Part shown: piece by piece, positions 43,141 to 53,722 of the stretch | How the letters are laid out: each line of letters opens with the position of its first letter | How positions within the stretch are numbered: the stretch's first letter is position 1 | Source of the DNA: Nitrososphaerota archaeon | GTDB taxonomy: Archaea > Thermoproteota > Nitrososphaeria > Nitrososphaerales > JACPRH01 | Length of the DNA: 64,000 nucleotides | Direction: 5' to 3' | NCBI GenBank assembly: GCA_016190055.1 | Contig: JACPRH010000014.1 | Span: 38,108 to 102,107 of the forward strand | Program-made: the position numbers and the translations under genes | Notes under the pieces: model-generated | Databases searched by the model: none | What the model was told of the DNA's origin: nothing | Seen by the model: only the letters and a program-made list of their open reading frames with translations

Positions 43141-44526
43141 TTAGAATTGAGTTACTCTGACTGGGAAGTATATCAGGAAGATTGCTAGGACTACTAGTAT
43201 GAATGCTACTAACGCGATGTTTCTGATTATCTTGTCTTTTAGAAGTGAGTTCAGCAGGTAAGGGATGCCTATTGCTAGGGCTGGAACGGTTTGGATGAAG
43301 TAGAATGGGTACACTATTCTTTCTGCGACTGCTGAGATGTAGATCATGGGGAGGAAGGTGCCGGCTATCCATATTAGAAGGAAGTAGTCGATGGCTTTTC
43401 CTCTTCTTCTCGCTATGTTGTAGGCTGTGAATGGTACGATTACCCAGATGCTCCACCATATTGGTAGGGTGCCTACGCCGTACCAGGCGATGGGGTGCTT
43501 TGTCTCAGTGGTTACGTTAATGATTTGATCTCCAGCCTTGGTTGTGTGGCTTACTTCGGTGTTCTCCACGTAGTAGGGTGCTGCAGGGTATCCGGGTCTC
43601 GGCAGAATCCAGTTCCAAGCATAGTTCCCGGTATCGACGGTGCTTTTGTTGGTGATTTTGAGCCCTGATGCGTAGCTGACGGTGAAGAGTAGATGTTGTA
43701 TTCCGTTGTCGATTAGGTTCTTCTTTGTTGTTGTGCTGGTGACGGTGCTTGTGTATGTGGTGTTTAGCTGTGGATCTTCTGTTTGCACCACAGTGACTGT
43801 GACGGAGACCTCGCTGGATGAAGAGGGATGGTACCTCTGATCATAGATTGTGACTGGAACCAAGTAGACCGTTGCAAGCACGAGAACAAGTAAGAGACCC
43901 TTCCAAATCTTCGGAACTAAATCACGGTACCTTGCGTACTTGGCCATAGCTATGTAGAAGAAGACGAGGCTGATGATGAAGAAAGCCGCTGTCTCCTTGC
44001 TCAAGTAGGAGAGGCCGAAGGAGATCGTGGCCAACCAGTAGAAGACTGGAATTTTGAGAAACTTTCTCGCCCCTCGTTTAAGGTAGAGCCAGAAGCCGAG
44101 GAAAGCGAAGAATATCGACGGAACCTCGAGAAGCGCAAGACTACCGTGAACAAAGAAGATGACTTCAAAGCCGAGAAGAGCAGTCGAATAGACCGCTAAA
44201 CGCTCTCCCAAGAAACGCTTCGCGATAAAGTAGAACACTAAAAGCGAAAGCATGCTGAATATGACGGTAATGATTCGCCAACCAAACCAGTTATCACCAA
44301 AGAGAAAAATGCCGAGCGCCACCCAAGCCTTCCCCAAGAAAGGATGCTCAGGGTTGCTGCCGACACCGCTCAGAAAGTCACGTGCAGCCGGCACGTAGAA
44401 GGCTTCATCAAAAACTAGTGATTTAGACGGAAAAGCTATCGCTAACAAATGCAGTGCGAAAAGTGCCAGTATCACGACTTTAGCGTCTATAACTGAAATG
44501 AGTCGACTGAGTGCATTCTGGGACAA
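43141..44526 (-). CDS. PMT/GT39-type glycosyltransferase, dolichyl-phosphate-mannose family
   Basis: 461 residues, about 10-12 membrane helices. The catalytic acidic pair lies in the first outside loop (LVFDEAFYVPAARDFLSGVGSNPEHPFLGK, ~38-68), with an extracellular Ser/Thr/Val-rich loop (residues ~230-265). The family moves sugars from a lipid carrier to Ser/Thr residues or glycans outside the membrane. Possible targets include the collagen-like or surface proteins nearby, but that is inference. Confidence 0.85.
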   Translation of the reverse strand: MSQNALSRLISVIDAKVVILALFALHLLAIAFPSKSLVFDEAFYVPAARDFLSGVGSNPEHPFLGKAWVALGIFLFGDNWFGWRIITVIFSMLSLLVFYFIAKRFLGERLAVYSTALLGFEVIFFVHGSLALLEVPSIFFAFLGFWLYLKRGARKFLKIPVFYWLATISFGLSYLSKETAAFFIISLVFFYIAMAKYARYRDLVPKIWKGLLLVLVLATVYLVPVTIYDQRYHPSSSSEVSVTVTVVQTEDPQLNTTYTSTVTSTTTKKNLIDNGIQHLLFTVSYASGLKITNKSTVDTGNYAWNWILPRPGYPAAPYYVENTEVSHTTKAGDQIINVTTETKHPIAWYGVGTLPIWWSIWVIVPFTAYNIARRRGKAIDYFLLIWIAGTFLPMIYISAVAERIVYPFYFIQTVPALAIGIPYLLNSLLKDKIIRNIALVAFILVVLAIFLIYFPVRVTQF

Positions 44527-44639
44527 GTTGAACCTTCTTCCTTTTATATCGCTCAGAGGTTGATTATAAAAATTGTTAGTTTCGGCGCAAATAATACTAT
44601 CTCAGAACAGCCTGTTAATATAGAAAGAACAGGTATCAG

Positions 44640-44958
44640 CTACATCTTACCTCTGTCGGACGTATCCTATCTTCCAGTTTTGCTTAGAGTCATAAGCAAG
44701 TCCGAATATTTGGATGTGGAAACAGATTACCAGCAAGTAAAGTCATGTTGTACTGCTGTGCTAAACAGATTTGCATTCCTTCACGCTGTAGACTATTACG
44801 CCTGCTGCTCTCGGCCTAGGGGAGAGGTTAAGTACTGTTGAAATAGGCATAAGAATGCAATTACGGCTTTAAGCGATCTGCTTGGATAAGACCTCTGGGC
44901 TTGCAACGCTTGTTGAAAGCATTGTTTGCGCTTGCAAGATTATCCCCGGATAATTTTG
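44640..44958 (+). pseudogene. decayed copy B of an unknown gene (paired with 15808-16110)
   Basis: Homologous to the segment at 15808-16110 in opposite orientation. The 5' part is still open (frame 44560-44841): LDVETDYQQVKSCCTAVLNR, then FAFLHAVDYYACCSRPRGEV. The later part, HKNAITALSDLLG and LATLVESIVCACKIIPG, lies in other frames after stops. The gap 44527-45157 holds this remnant plus AT-rich sequence and nothing else I can name. Parent family not recognised; the copy lies downstream of the second multiheme cytochrome. Confidence 0.65.
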
Positions 44959-45157
44959 ATTGGTAGTGTATTGAAATTGCATACAGTGTTAGTTGGATTA
45001 CTATTTGTTGTATTAGATCGATCGAGTTAATGCAAGGCTGGACAGGTAAGTTTCTGGTGTGGGCTTTGGAGATTAGGTAGGAAGTAGAAAGAGTACAGAA
45101 GAAAGAAAGGAAAAAGGGGAGAGGAGGGTTTTGCCCTCCATTCCATCTATCGCTTGC

Positions 45158-47632
45158 TTATGCTGTTTGGTGGCAGCTTCTGTACATGTCGGAGGTTCGG
45201 CCGGTGTGGTCAGCGGGTAGACCCATTCCGCCTGCTTGACCTACGCCTGCTCCGCCGACTTGGTGGCACATTGCGCAGTCAGTTCTTCCGTCTAGTGAGT
45301 GTGGGATCTTTGGTGGTGTTAGTACCTTTGAGCCTGCAGATTCGCCTGTTAGCTGCTTGTATGTCTCCTGTAGGACTTGGACTGTGAACTGGGTGTTGTG
45401 TATACCGTTGCTTCCGTCGTTCTTGATGACAATGTAGTTCCACAGTGCCTTGCGTTGTAGTTCATTGGTGTTGTTTGTGTTGACAGAGCTTAGTACTGCT
45501 CCGTTGCTTCCCTTGGGGAGCTTGTCTGCGAGCTTGGCGAGTAGTCCTTGTACTTCAGTCTGGACACCTTCGGTCTTTCCGTTGCCGTCGAAGTCTGCTG
45601 AAGCTGTTCTGTCGAATGTTGCGATGCTTCCCTTTGCGTGGCAGCCTGATTGTGTACAGGCAGCTATGTTCTCTGTGCCGTTCTTCATGACCATGCCCCA
45701 AGTGTGGCTTCCAGCTTCGTTGTTTCCAACTTTGACAGCTGCGAACATGTGGCATTCTACACAGCCTTCTGCTACTACAGAGGTGTGCGGTGAGTTGCTG
45801 AAGGTCTTGTTGAAGGTTACGACACCTGCTCCGTAGAAGACGTCAGCTTGAGTGTTACCGTGCGCTATTCGGCTGTTCTTTCCAGCGATGTAGTCTGCAA
45901 GGTACTTTACATCTCTCTTGTCAGCGTGGCACGAGACACAGAGTGCTGATACACCAGCGTCGACTGTGAAGCCCTGTGGAGCTGTGACTTCTCCTTCGAT
46001 TCTAAGCTGCTTTGATGCTAAGCCGTATCTTCCACCTGTTTCGGGGTTAGTTGCTTGGTGCGGGTCGTGGCAGGTTGCACAGGCGATTGCCGCTTGAAGT
46101 TCAGGTGCGAGCATGTTAGCCTTCTTAGTAGGTGTCTCCATGCTTGGGAAGACCAGTGCTTCACCACGGATCTTCGAGTTCACGAATCCTTGTCCGGTGT
46201 GGCATCGTGCACAATCTGTGCTCTCTGCCGTGTGTAGATAATTAGATCCAACATATTCTCCGGCTCCGTGACCTGATTTGTTGAGCTCTTTGATTTGGCC
46301 GTGGCATTGACCGCAGACTTCAGGTTCGAAGCTGTACGCACCGGTGTGCGTGTTGTCACCTGGGCCGTGGCAGTTCTCACATTGAATGTTTATCTTGTTG
46401 TAGGTTGTGGGGTTAGTAACTAGTTCTCTCAAAGTAGTGTTCTTGACCGAGTTTCCTTTCAAGTAGGCCATTGCACTGCCATTCGCAGGACTCCATCCGA
46501 GTACTCTCACAGCATCGTCGAAACCACCGTTGTCAGCGGTCTCGTCGAATCCAACTGTGTGGCATCGGACACAGTAGTCCGAGGTTTTGCTGTATGATCC
46601 GAAGAAGAGTTCGAACTTGGTTGCGTGACCTGTTTCTGCCCACTGTGAAATCTTGTCAGGCATTACGTTGCCACTGTGACAAGCTGCACACTTCTGTACT
46701 CCTGCGTATTTACCTGCGTAAACGTCGCGGGAGCTGGTGAAACTCTCACCGTCCTCGTTTGTGGCAGTGACAGTGACTGTATAGCGCCCGATAGCGTCAG
46801 CTTTGAAGCGTGTGAACTGAGTTGAGTTGTTGTCAAGCTTTGCGCTAGAGGTGATTGGTGTAGTGAGCTTCCAAGTCCAAGAGGTGAGCTTAACCTCATG
46901 TAGATCCTTAGCTAGACCTTCTAGGTAGACGTAGGTTCCAACACCTACGTTTGGAAGGCCTGATGTGATGATTTTCTCATTGTCGTGGCTTGGATTGCCA
47001 CCTGTTAGAGTGATTGCGACCTGATTGTTCGCATAGATTTCCTTATCACTAGTCGTAATACCTCTGACTTTGACTAGTTGGATATTTGTCTTGGATAACG
47101 CTAGGTTTACTGAAGATGGCGCAGTTGTTTTCACATAGGCTACTGACCAGTTAGAGTCGTATCCACTTGCAAGTGCGACTACGTAGAATCCGCCGACTGG
47201 GACATCTGAAAGTTTGAATGCACCATTACTGTCGGTGGTTGCTGAAACTGTGGCTGGTTCAGTGGTCACTGTTGCCTTGCTAATCGGCTTACCGGTTGCT
47301 GCATCAGTAATTGTTCCTTGGATAATGCCTGAGCTTGCGCCTGCCTCCCCAGATGCTCCAGCAGGTCCGGATGCTCCGGCTAGTCCTGCCGGTCCTTGAG
47401 GTCCTAGCGGTCCTTGCGCTCCAGTTTCTCCTTTTGGTCCTGCTGGTCCCGCTGGTCCTTGAGGTCCTACGGTACCGGCAGATCCGGTAGCGCCTGTTGA
47501 TCCCGCTGGTCCAGTTGCTCCTTGTGGTCCAGTTTGCCCGGCTTGGCCAGGCATTCCAGGTAGTACTAATCCTGCTGCTGCGATGATAACTGCTGTGATA
47601 GCGATAGCTACTGCGATGTTTTCTAGTTTCAT
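45158..47632 (-). CDS. collagen-stalked multiheme c-type cytochrome, about ten hemes
   Basis: 824 residues: signal/anchor helix 5-24; 25 Gly-X-Y triplets at 26-100; carboxypeptidase-regulatory-like beta domain ([20 protein letters not shown], ~102-165); PKD/Ig-like domain (~190-305); heme region 315-790. Nine CxxCH motifs (CAACH, CVRCH, CENCH, CGQCH, CARCH, CATCH, CVSCH, CVECH, CAMCH) plus one CX4CH (CTQSGCH). This resembles extracellular cytochromes but is not the same family as the decaheme at 16305. The shared stalk design suggests they work on the same cell surface. Confidence 0.9.
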   Translation of the reverse strand: MKLENIAVAIAITAVIIAAAGLVLPGMPGQAGQTGPQGATGPAGSTGATGSAGTVGPQGPAGPAGPKGETGAQGPLGPQGPAGLAGASGPAGASGEAGASSGIIQGTITDAATGKPISKATVTTEPATVSATTDSNGAFKLSDVPVGGFYVVALASGYDSNWSVAYVKTTAPSSVNLALSKTNIQLVKVRGITTSDKEIYANNQVAITLTGGNPSHDNEKIITSGLPNVGVGTYVYLEGLAKDLHEVKLTSWTWKLTTPITSSAKLDNNSTQFTRFKADAIGRYTVTVTATNEDGESFTSSRDVYAGKYAGVQKCAACHSGNVMPDKISQWAETGHATKFELFFGSYSKTSDYCVRCHTVGFDETADNGGFDDAVRVLGWSPANGSAMAYLKGNSVKNTTLRELVTNPTTYNKINIQCENCHGPGDNTHTGAYSFEPEVCGQCHGQIKELNKSGHGAGEYVGSNYLHTAESTDCARCHTGQGFVNSKIRGEALVFPSMETPTKKANMLAPELQAAIACATCHDPHQATNPETGGRYGLASKQLRIEGEVTAPQGFTVDAGVSALCVSCHADKRDVKYLADYIAGKNSRIAHGNTQADVFYGAGVVTFNKTFSNSPHTSVVAEGCVECHMFAAVKVGNNEAGSHTWGMVMKNGTENIAACTQSGCHAKGSIATFDRTASADFDGNGKTEGVQTEVQGLLAKLADKLPKGSNGAVLSSVNTNNTNELQRKALWNYIVIKNDGSNGIHNTQFTVQVLQETYKQLTGESAGSKVLTPPKIPHSLDGRTDCAMCHQVGGAGVGQAGGMGLPADHTGRTSDMYRSCHQTA

Positions 47633-47789
47633 AGCGAGCTTTAATCCGAAAAATCTTTTTTAATTCTCCCCAAGTACATTACTTAGTGATACTCATCAGT
47701 ACAATCTAGTACAACTATTATGTATTTTTTTCACTAACTTTTCTATTTCTTAGAATTTCTGAGATTATATTGATTATAATCAATGCTTT

Positions 47790-49115
47790 TTATCTTATCT
47801 TAATATATTGGTAAGCGTCCCCCGGCTCAAAACAATATTGCACCTTCTGGAAGTGGTTCCGGAGCTCAATCACATCGTTCGTCACCGACTTCGGATCCTC
47901 CTTCTTCACAACTACACGTCGAATGAACTCAGCGATCTCCTCCATCTCCGACTGCTTCATCCCTAGACGCGTAATCTCTGAAACACCGATCCTCAAGCCG
48001 CCTGGATTCATGTAGTGACGCCCAGCCTTAGTGTCACCAGGAATTAGCTGCCTGTTAAGAATAATATTACACTTCTCAAGCTTCTTCTCAACATCTCCAC
48101 CTAACCCGTACTTTGTGATATCGATAACTATCTGATGTGACTCGGTGAAGCCTTTGTTCTCTGCCATAACAGATAGGTCTCTATCGTGCAGAGCCTGTCC
48201 CAAGGCCTTTGCGTTCCTAACAACCTGTGTAGCATACTCTTGACCGAATTTCATCATCTCTGTGAAGGCAATGGCTTTGCCGGCTACTGAGTGAAGATGG
48301 TGGTTGCTGGTAACTCCGGGGAAGACCGCCTTCTTAATCGGCTCAGAGAACTTTTCAGCGGCAAGTATAGCTCCTCCCTGAGGGCCGAACAGAGTCTTGT
48401 GCGTGCTCATCATCATAACTTCAGCTCCCTCTCTCAACGGATCCTGGAACTGATTTCCAGCTATGAGTCCCGCAACATGCGCGGCGTCGTAACAGATCGT
48501 TATTCCATAGCTCTTCAGAAAGTTCGCTAACTGTCTAATAGGGTGCGGAAAGAGAAATAGGCTGCCTCCGAACACTACAAACTTCGGAGTATCCTTCTCC
48601 TCCTCAACCATCTTGGTGATCTTCTTCTTAGTCTCGTCTACGTCAATGTTCATCTCGTCCTTGTTGAACGGGAAGTAATCGACTCTTAAGCCGTGAACAA
48701 GCCCGGCTGTCCCTGAAAACTCCTTTTTACCTACTGAGATGTGGCCGCCGTTAGGTATGGCGAGCGCAACTATTCGATCTCCAGGTTCCGAAATAGCTGA
48801 GTAGACCGCTAGATTCGCAGTTACACCTGAGATAGGTCGAACGTCAGCGAATTCGGCTCTAAACAACCTCTTAGCTAGATCTATACAGTGCAGCTCAACT
48901 TGATCGATATAGGTGCAGCCCGCGTAGACTCGTTCACCGGGCCACCCCTCCGCGTAACGATTCATAAAGTCCGAAACCATAGCTTCTCTCACAGCTGGGC
49001 TCGGAACGTTCTCACTAGCAATGAGAGGTATACTTTCGCTAAACCATTTTTGATGTTTCTGAAGCGCGAATAGAATCTCTTGATATATTGATTCAGGAGA
49101 GCCGAATGTACTCAA
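47790..49115 (-). CDS. glyA: serine hydroxymethyltransferase
   Basis: 441 residues, PLP type I fold. The active-site Lys240 is in STHKTLFGPQGG; YAEGWPGERVYAGC and CYDAAHVAGLIAG are present. It interconverts serine and glycine, feeding one-carbon units (folate- or methanopterin-type carrier). It lies upstream of the second multiheme cytochrome but is unlikely to be related to it. Confidence 0.96.
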   Translation of the reverse strand: MSTFGSPESIYQEILFALQKHQKWFSESIPLIASENVPSPAVREAMVSDFMNRYAEGWPGERVYAGCTYIDQVELHCIDLAKRLFRAEFADVRPISGVTANLAVYSAISEPGDRIVALAIPNGGHISVGKKEFSGTAGLVHGLRVDYFPFNKDEMNIDVDETKKKITKMVEEEKDTPKFVVFGGSLFLFPHPIRQLANFLKSYGITICYDAAHVAGLIAGNQFQDPLREGAEVMMMSTHKTLFGPQGGAILAAEKFSEPIKKAVFPGVTSNHHLHSVAGKAIAFTEMMKFGQEYATQVVRNAKALGQALHDRDLSVMAENKGFTESHQIVIDITKYGLGGDVEKKLEKCNIILNRQLIPGDTKAGRHYMNPGGLRIGVSEITRLGMKQSEMEEIAEFIRRVVVKKEDPKSVTNDVIELRNHFQKVQYCFEPGDAYQYIKIR

Positions 49116-49211
49116 CTGGGATACCTCTATCTCAGCCTCCTGAAAGACGGTCTTCCTTTAAGTCTATTGGTGTTCCGACAAAGTCCGTGATCTTAACGTA
49201 TTAGCTAGCTG

Positions 49212-52200
49212 TCAGCTGGTTTTTGTTTCGAAGAACTGAGTCAGGTCTGTTTGCTCTTTGTCTGTCTCTTTCTCAGGGAAGAGTGATTCGAACTCTTCAG
49301 CTATGAGTTTGAACCGGTTGCGGAGATACTGGTCTACTCCGAACTTCTCTGAAAGGTTGAGTGCGATGTGAAGATATTTCTCGACTGAGCCGCGTGTAAC
49401 GGTCGCCTGAAGTTCTGCTCCACATGAGACGCACACTCCTTTGAGAGGGAATCTTCTATACGATTCTCCGCAGGATTTGCATCTGAAGCTTTGAGAGGTG
49501 TAAGCCTTCATGTTTCCGATAATGTCGGGCAGCAGATGTGTTCTTAGAACCGAGGCGACTACTTCATCAGGGTTCACTGCATTAATCTTGATTGCCAGTT
49601 CAATCTGCTTGTCAAGCTTCTCCTGCAGCGTCTTCAGAACCGAGTAGGTGCTTCGCTCCTGCTCGATAGAAAGCGTCAAAGTGTCATGTGTAAAGTGAAA
49701 GTCACAGAACTGCCGCTCATCACCCAACCGGCTGCGAACAACATCTATCATGCTGGTCAACTCGTTAGGCGAGGCTTCCTTCAAGGTGGCTTCGTAGAAG
49801 CCTAAGGGGTACGGGCCAGATATGTCCAAGTTATGTGCCTGTCTCTGCACCTCTTTAGGAATAATGATCGGTTGAAGCAGAAGCGGGGTATCCATCAGCC
49901 CCCCGATCTGTGTGGGAAGGTATTCCTTTGAGAAGTTCAGTAGAACATCTAGCAGAAGGATAATCGCATCCTCGTCTCCATCACAGTCGCGTCTTTTAGA
50001 GGAGTGCCAATACGGGTGAGCGTAGCAGACCTGCGCGTTTGTGAAACCGATTACGCGTCCGATTACGCCTACGCTTGTGTGAGGAGCTAAGCCTACTACT
50101 AAGCGGCCTATAACGTCTCCTTTAGACTCAATCTTGTAGTAAGGTTGAAGTCTGTAAAGACGTTCAAGCAGCTCATCGAGAAACTTTGAGACAAGTATGA
50201 GAAAGTTTCCTGCTTCAAACGGAACAATAATGTCTTGAACATAGAGCTCAAGAATCTGGTTCTCATCCTCAAGAGGCTTACCGTAAATGTCCTTTGAATA
50301 TCCAAGTTTCTTAAGCTGTTCAACCGAGGTGTTGATCTGCTTCGGACGGAAATGTGTTAAAGGAGCATTTGTAGCGTCGAAACGTATCGTTCCATCCTTG
50401 TAGGTGAAAAGATCGTATTTCCGGCGGAGCAGCCCCTTTTCCAGCAGTTCAGTGATCCTTGTCGCATTCGAAAGGCCTTTGACACCTTTCAAAGGAGGAG
50501 TAGGACGATACCCTATTCTCTTCACCGCGTCATCCAATGCCTTAGCAATTGGGAATGATATCGAGGTGTAGAATACGCCGCTTGTCTTGCAGGATGGGCA
50601 GCTATCACCCTTTATCTCTCGCCTACAGTTCTGACAGAGTCTCTGCAGCGTGGCTTCGCCGCCGCAGTTAGAGCAGACCCGTCTGAGGGAGCGTTCACCG
50701 CAGCTGGAGCAAACCATGTTAACCATTTCAACTTCGATTGAGCCGCTCTTACTTGCCTGAATGATGTCGCGTCTTGACCCTCCGTTATTTCCTACTGGGA
50801 ACAGTACGTGAACCGGGGGCTTCATCTTTCTAATCATAGCCTTCTCAGGACGACCTATTCGGAGTCCAACGGAGATAGCTGACTTGTTTCGGATAGGTAT
50901 GCCGCAGTAGGATGAGAGAAGCTCCCAGATGTCCTTCCAGCCAGACACCTGCCTATCCTTCGAAGATAAGTCGAGAGTAAGTAACACTACGTACGCGTCG
51001 TCACCTTGAATGAGATATTGATCGTCTTTAACAAGATGAGGGATACCTGCCTTTTCCAGCAGAATCTTGACGGCTTTATCTGCGGATACCGTTAGAAGGC
51101 AGTCCTTCACGTCGAGTGATTTAGGCTCGATCTTCTGTCTGAGAAGAACAATATCGGAGGTGGATAGGTTGCCCCAGAAAAAGAGGTAGTGTGGGTGAAG
51201 AGGGAGATTCAGGCGTTTACCGAGCAGAACAGCCTCTTCAACAGAAGGATATGCGGACAAGGGATTGTTGAGCAGTGTCTGTAGTCGCTCGACGCCGATG
51301 CCTAAGTTTTCGGAGCAACGTTCAACGCTTCCGTACTTCTCTTTAATCGTCTTCGAGAGGTCTTGAATCCACCATTCCTCTACATATGCGGATTGGGGCA
51401 GCTTCATGTTGTTCTCCAGAAAGTCGCCGAAGCTGATCAGGATATCTCCGAGGTGAAGCACCTTCTCGATTCTCTTCGCAACACTCTTAGCGGCATCAAC
51501 AGAGTCTACACGTATCACAGAACCATCACTTAGCCTAACCAAGGGAGGCTCTATGGAATCGACGAATGTGATTACAGCGCCTTTACCTGGAAGGTTCACC
51601 TTAGCCTGAGTACCGACTACGAACGGGTGATCCAGGATAATGGGTAAGATAGGGTTGACGCCTATTGCGGAGAGTCCTGTGTTGCAGGCGCGTCCGTAGC
51701 GAAGCCTGAAGCCTCCTAGACTGTTAGGTGTAGAGAGAACAGGCCGCCCGGAGATAACGTCACGGAAGTGTGACGATGACTCAGTTCCAGAGCTCTCTGA
51801 ACCTTGCTTCTGACCTCCCTTCAAATTAGCTAGCCAGTCCCAACCTGTGATTTGAAGTGTTGTGACTAGGTTGAGAAGCTTCCGTGAGCGACCGATAACA
51901 CCATCGTTAATGACCCTTAAGGCGCCTCCGCGAACGCGATCAGTCTCAATTCGCCTCATACCTCGGTGTACAACGACCTCAACCGGGTCAGTCTCAACTC
52001 CGTTAACCTCGATCGCCATATGTGACAGAGCGTATTGGATGTCTTCATCTGTGACTCTATACTGAAAGCTTCCAACTTCTCGCTCATAGATTCGTAGCTC
52101 CTCGACGAATCTGCCGGTCTCATCTTCACCCCACCCGTTCACACGGTAAGGATCCAGTCCCAGAGCTTTTCGCAGATGATCAGCAATAATTATTGTGAAG

Positions 52201-52700
52201 GCAGCCTCGGTTCCACCTGCTGATCGTATAGGTCCTGCGAAGCTGACAGCGATGTAGTTGCTGTCATCGTCATTCTTCCTTATCTCAACTGATGAAATTC
52301 CCTGTATCGGCGCCACTGTGACGCACTCAGTCACAACAGCAAGTCCAATCCGCACACCCATATTCAGGCCCTGATCTCGCTCCATGTACCCGAATTTACC
52401 GAGCGCAACCTCCTCAGCTAGTTGAAGAGCTGCATACTCAGGGCGATCCTTGCCTAGAAGTTCTCTAAGCCTATCAGCTAAGGGCAGATTGAACATCCTG
52501 TCTACACGATCAGCCAAGTCAAAAGCGATGTCCGTCTCAACTTTATTGGAAGGATCTAGGCCTTTACTTCGAGCCTCAGACGCTGTCTTGTGAAGCTCAC
52601 TAAGTTCTTTAAAGAGAAGCCGATTGTACTGCCTGTAATGATCCGGGAAGACTGTGAGCTTGTATATCTGTTCCATGCCATCAGCGATATTTTGCGTCAC
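49212..52700 (-). CDS. polC: family D DNA polymerase large (catalytic) subunit DP2
   Basis: 1162 residues with no intein. The metal-binding catalytic motif is KRRDCDGDEDAIILLLD, with its first Asp at residue 905. Zinc fingers flank it: CSSCGERSLRRVCSNCGG / CQNC / CPSC (~700-745) and a C-terminal CKSCGESYRR ... CVSCG. The C-terminal tail ends TDLTQFFETKTS, where TDLTQFF is a PIP-box-like PCNA-binding segment. It is the main replicase in most archaea outside Crenarchaeota. The small subunit DP1 is at 58488. The gene is followed upstream on the same strand by GGGP synthase and Elf1. Confidence 0.96.
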   Translation of the reverse strand: MTQNIADGMEQIYKLTVFPDHYRQYNRLLFKELSELHKTASEARSKGLDPSNKVETDIAFDLADRVDRMFNLPLADRLRELLGKDRPEYAALQLAEEVALGKFGYMERDQGLNMGVRIGLAVVTECVTVAPIQGISSVEIRKNDDDSNYIAVSFAGPIRSAGGTEAAFTIIIADHLRKALGLDPYRVNGWGEDETGRFVEELRIYEREVGSFQYRVTDEDIQYALSHMAIEVNGVETDPVEVVVHRGMRRIETDRVRGGALRVINDGVIGRSRKLLNLVTTLQITGWDWLANLKGGQKQGSESSGTESSSHFRDVISGRPVLSTPNSLGGFRLRYGRACNTGLSAIGVNPILPIILDHPFVVGTQAKVNLPGKGAVITFVDSIEPPLVRLSDGSVIRVDSVDAAKSVAKRIEKVLHLGDILISFGDFLENNMKLPQSAYVEEWWIQDLSKTIKEKYGSVERCSENLGIGVERLQTLLNNPLSAYPSVEEAVLLGKRLNLPLHPHYLFFWGNLSTSDIVLLRQKIEPKSLDVKDCLLTVSADKAVKILLEKAGIPHLVKDDQYLIQGDDAYVVLLTLDLSSKDRQVSGWKDIWELLSSYCGIPIRNKSAISVGLRIGRPEKAMIRKMKPPVHVLFPVGNNGGSRRDIIQASKSGSIEVEMVNMVCSSCGERSLRRVCSNCGGEATLQRLCQNCRREIKGDSCPSCKTSGVFYTSISFPIAKALDDAVKRIGYRPTPPLKGVKGLSNATRITELLEKGLLRRKYDLFTYKDGTIRFDATNAPLTHFRPKQINTSVEQLKKLGYSKDIYGKPLEDENQILELYVQDIIVPFEAGNFLILVSKFLDELLERLYRLQPYYKIESKGDVIGRLVVGLAPHTSVGVIGRVIGFTNAQVCYAHPYWHSSKRRDCDGDEDAIILLLDVLLNFSKEYLPTQIGGLMDTPLLLQPIIIPKEVQRQAHNLDISGPYPLGFYEATLKEASPNELTSMIDVVRSRLGDERQFCDFHFTHDTLTLSIEQERSTYSVLKTLQEKLDKQIELAIKINAVNPDEVVASVLRTHLLPDIIGNMKAYTSQSFRCKSCGESYRRFPLKGVCVSCGAELQATVTRGSVEKYLHIALNLSEKFGVDQYLRNRFKLIAEEFESLFPEKETDKEQTDLTQFFETKTS

Positions 52701-52733
52701 AGCCGTATCACAACATCACATCACAAGAAAAGT

Positions 52734-53480
52734 CTAGTCTCTCCTTACTGCTTTCACTATCTCTTTCAGAGTACCGTCGAATCCGTCTTTCTCAAGCAGA
52801 GTGCTCACCACAATGATGTCTGCTCCTGCCTCAGCCACAGCCTTAGCCTCGCTCGCAGATCTAATGCCGCCACCTACAATCAGTATGCCATCAAACAGGC
52901 TTCGCGCAGTCCGAATTATGTTAGGTGGAACATGTGATATCACACCCGAACCTGCTTCTAGATAGACGAATCTCATTCCCATGTATTGAGCTGCTAGAAC
53001 ATACATGGCGACAATTCCAGGCTTGTCCTGCGGTATTCCCCTAGCTCTACCAATGAAACCGATCGTGCCTCCTGCGCCTATCACGATGTAACCCATAGGC
53101 ATCGCTTCAAGGCTATACTTCTTGATCAAGAGTGCTCCTAGTGCTTGAGCTTGGATAATAAAGTAAGGCTCATCAGAGTTGAGAAGTGAACTAAAGAAAA
53201 TAGCATCGGCGTTAGGTGATATTCCTGTGATATTTCCAGGGAACAATATGACTGGAAGTGATGTCACAGACTTGACTGCGCGTGTGATGTAATCTAACTC
53301 TAGCTGATCGACAGCTGTTGATCCGCCTAGCAGGATGCCTGAGACTTTGCACTGCTCAACTCGCTTCACTACATCTGCTGCTTTCTCCTTAGTTATTCCC
53401 TCGGAATCTATTAGTGCGAAGCAGATTGTGCCATGCTTCTGTATCTCTTCACGGATCTTCGCTTCGATCGCGCCAGCCAT
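52734..53480 (-). CDS. geranylgeranylglyceryl phosphate synthase
   Basis: 248 residues, PcrB/GGGPS TIM barrel: CFALIDSEGIT, VSGILLGGSTAVDQ, LPVILFPGNITGISPNADAIFF, and FVYLEAGSGVISHVPPNIIR, GILIVGGGIRSASEA. It joins geranylgeranyl diphosphate to sn-glycerol-1-phosphate, the first step of archaeal ether lipids. It lies 5 bases after elf1 and 33 bases before polC on one strand, so all three are probably cotranscribed. Confidence 0.95.
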   Translation of the reverse strand: MAGAIEAKIREEIQKHGTICFALIDSEGITKEKAADVVKRVEQCKVSGILLGGSTAVDQLELDYITRAVKSVTSLPVILFPGNITGISPNADAIFFSSLLNSDEPYFIIQAQALGALLIKKYSLEAMPMGYIVIGAGGTIGFIGRARGIPQDKPGIVAMYVLAAQYMGMRFVYLEAGSGVISHVPPNIIRTARSLFDGILIVGGGIRSASEAKAVAEAGADIIVVSTLLEKDGFDGTLKEIVKAVRRD

Positions 53481-53485
53481 TTCGG

Positions 53486-53722
53486 CTAACCTCTTCGTGA
53501 CATGAATTCGTCGACGAATTCGTTGTAGAGGTCTATAGCTTCCTTCTTATTAGATACGTTAGCCTTTTCCCAAGTTAAGCCACAGCTTCCGCAGACTACT
53601 TTTGATGGTTCCTCCGAATTTATCAGAACCCGTATGGAGGCCATTCCGCACTGTGGACAGCTGAAGACCTTCGGGAGCTTTCTTCTAGTTACCTTGATTA
53701 CCTTTCTCCGTTTCCGACCCAT
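53486..53722 (-). CDS. elf1: Elf1-like transcription elongation zinc ribbon
   Basis: 78 residues from the internal ATG: MGRKRRKVIKVTRRKLPKV, then FSCPQCGMASIRVLINSEEPSKVVCGSCGLTW. The zinc ribbon C-x2-C ... C-x2-C and basic N-terminus are typical of archaeal Elf1. An upstream start (53785) would add 21 residues without family resemblance, so the MGRKRRK start is preferred. It heads the elf1-GGGPS-polC cluster. Confidence 0.85.
   Translation of the reverse strand: MGRKRRKVIKVTRRKLPKVFSCPQCGMASIRVLINSEEPSKVVCGSCGLTWEKANVSNKKEAIDLYNEFVDEFMSRRG

Noticed and set aside
44560..44841. 93-codon open frame as an intact small gene
   Set aside because: It ends inside homology that continues past the stop in other frames, and the sister copy at 15.8-16.1 kb has stops; it reads better as a decayed fragment.
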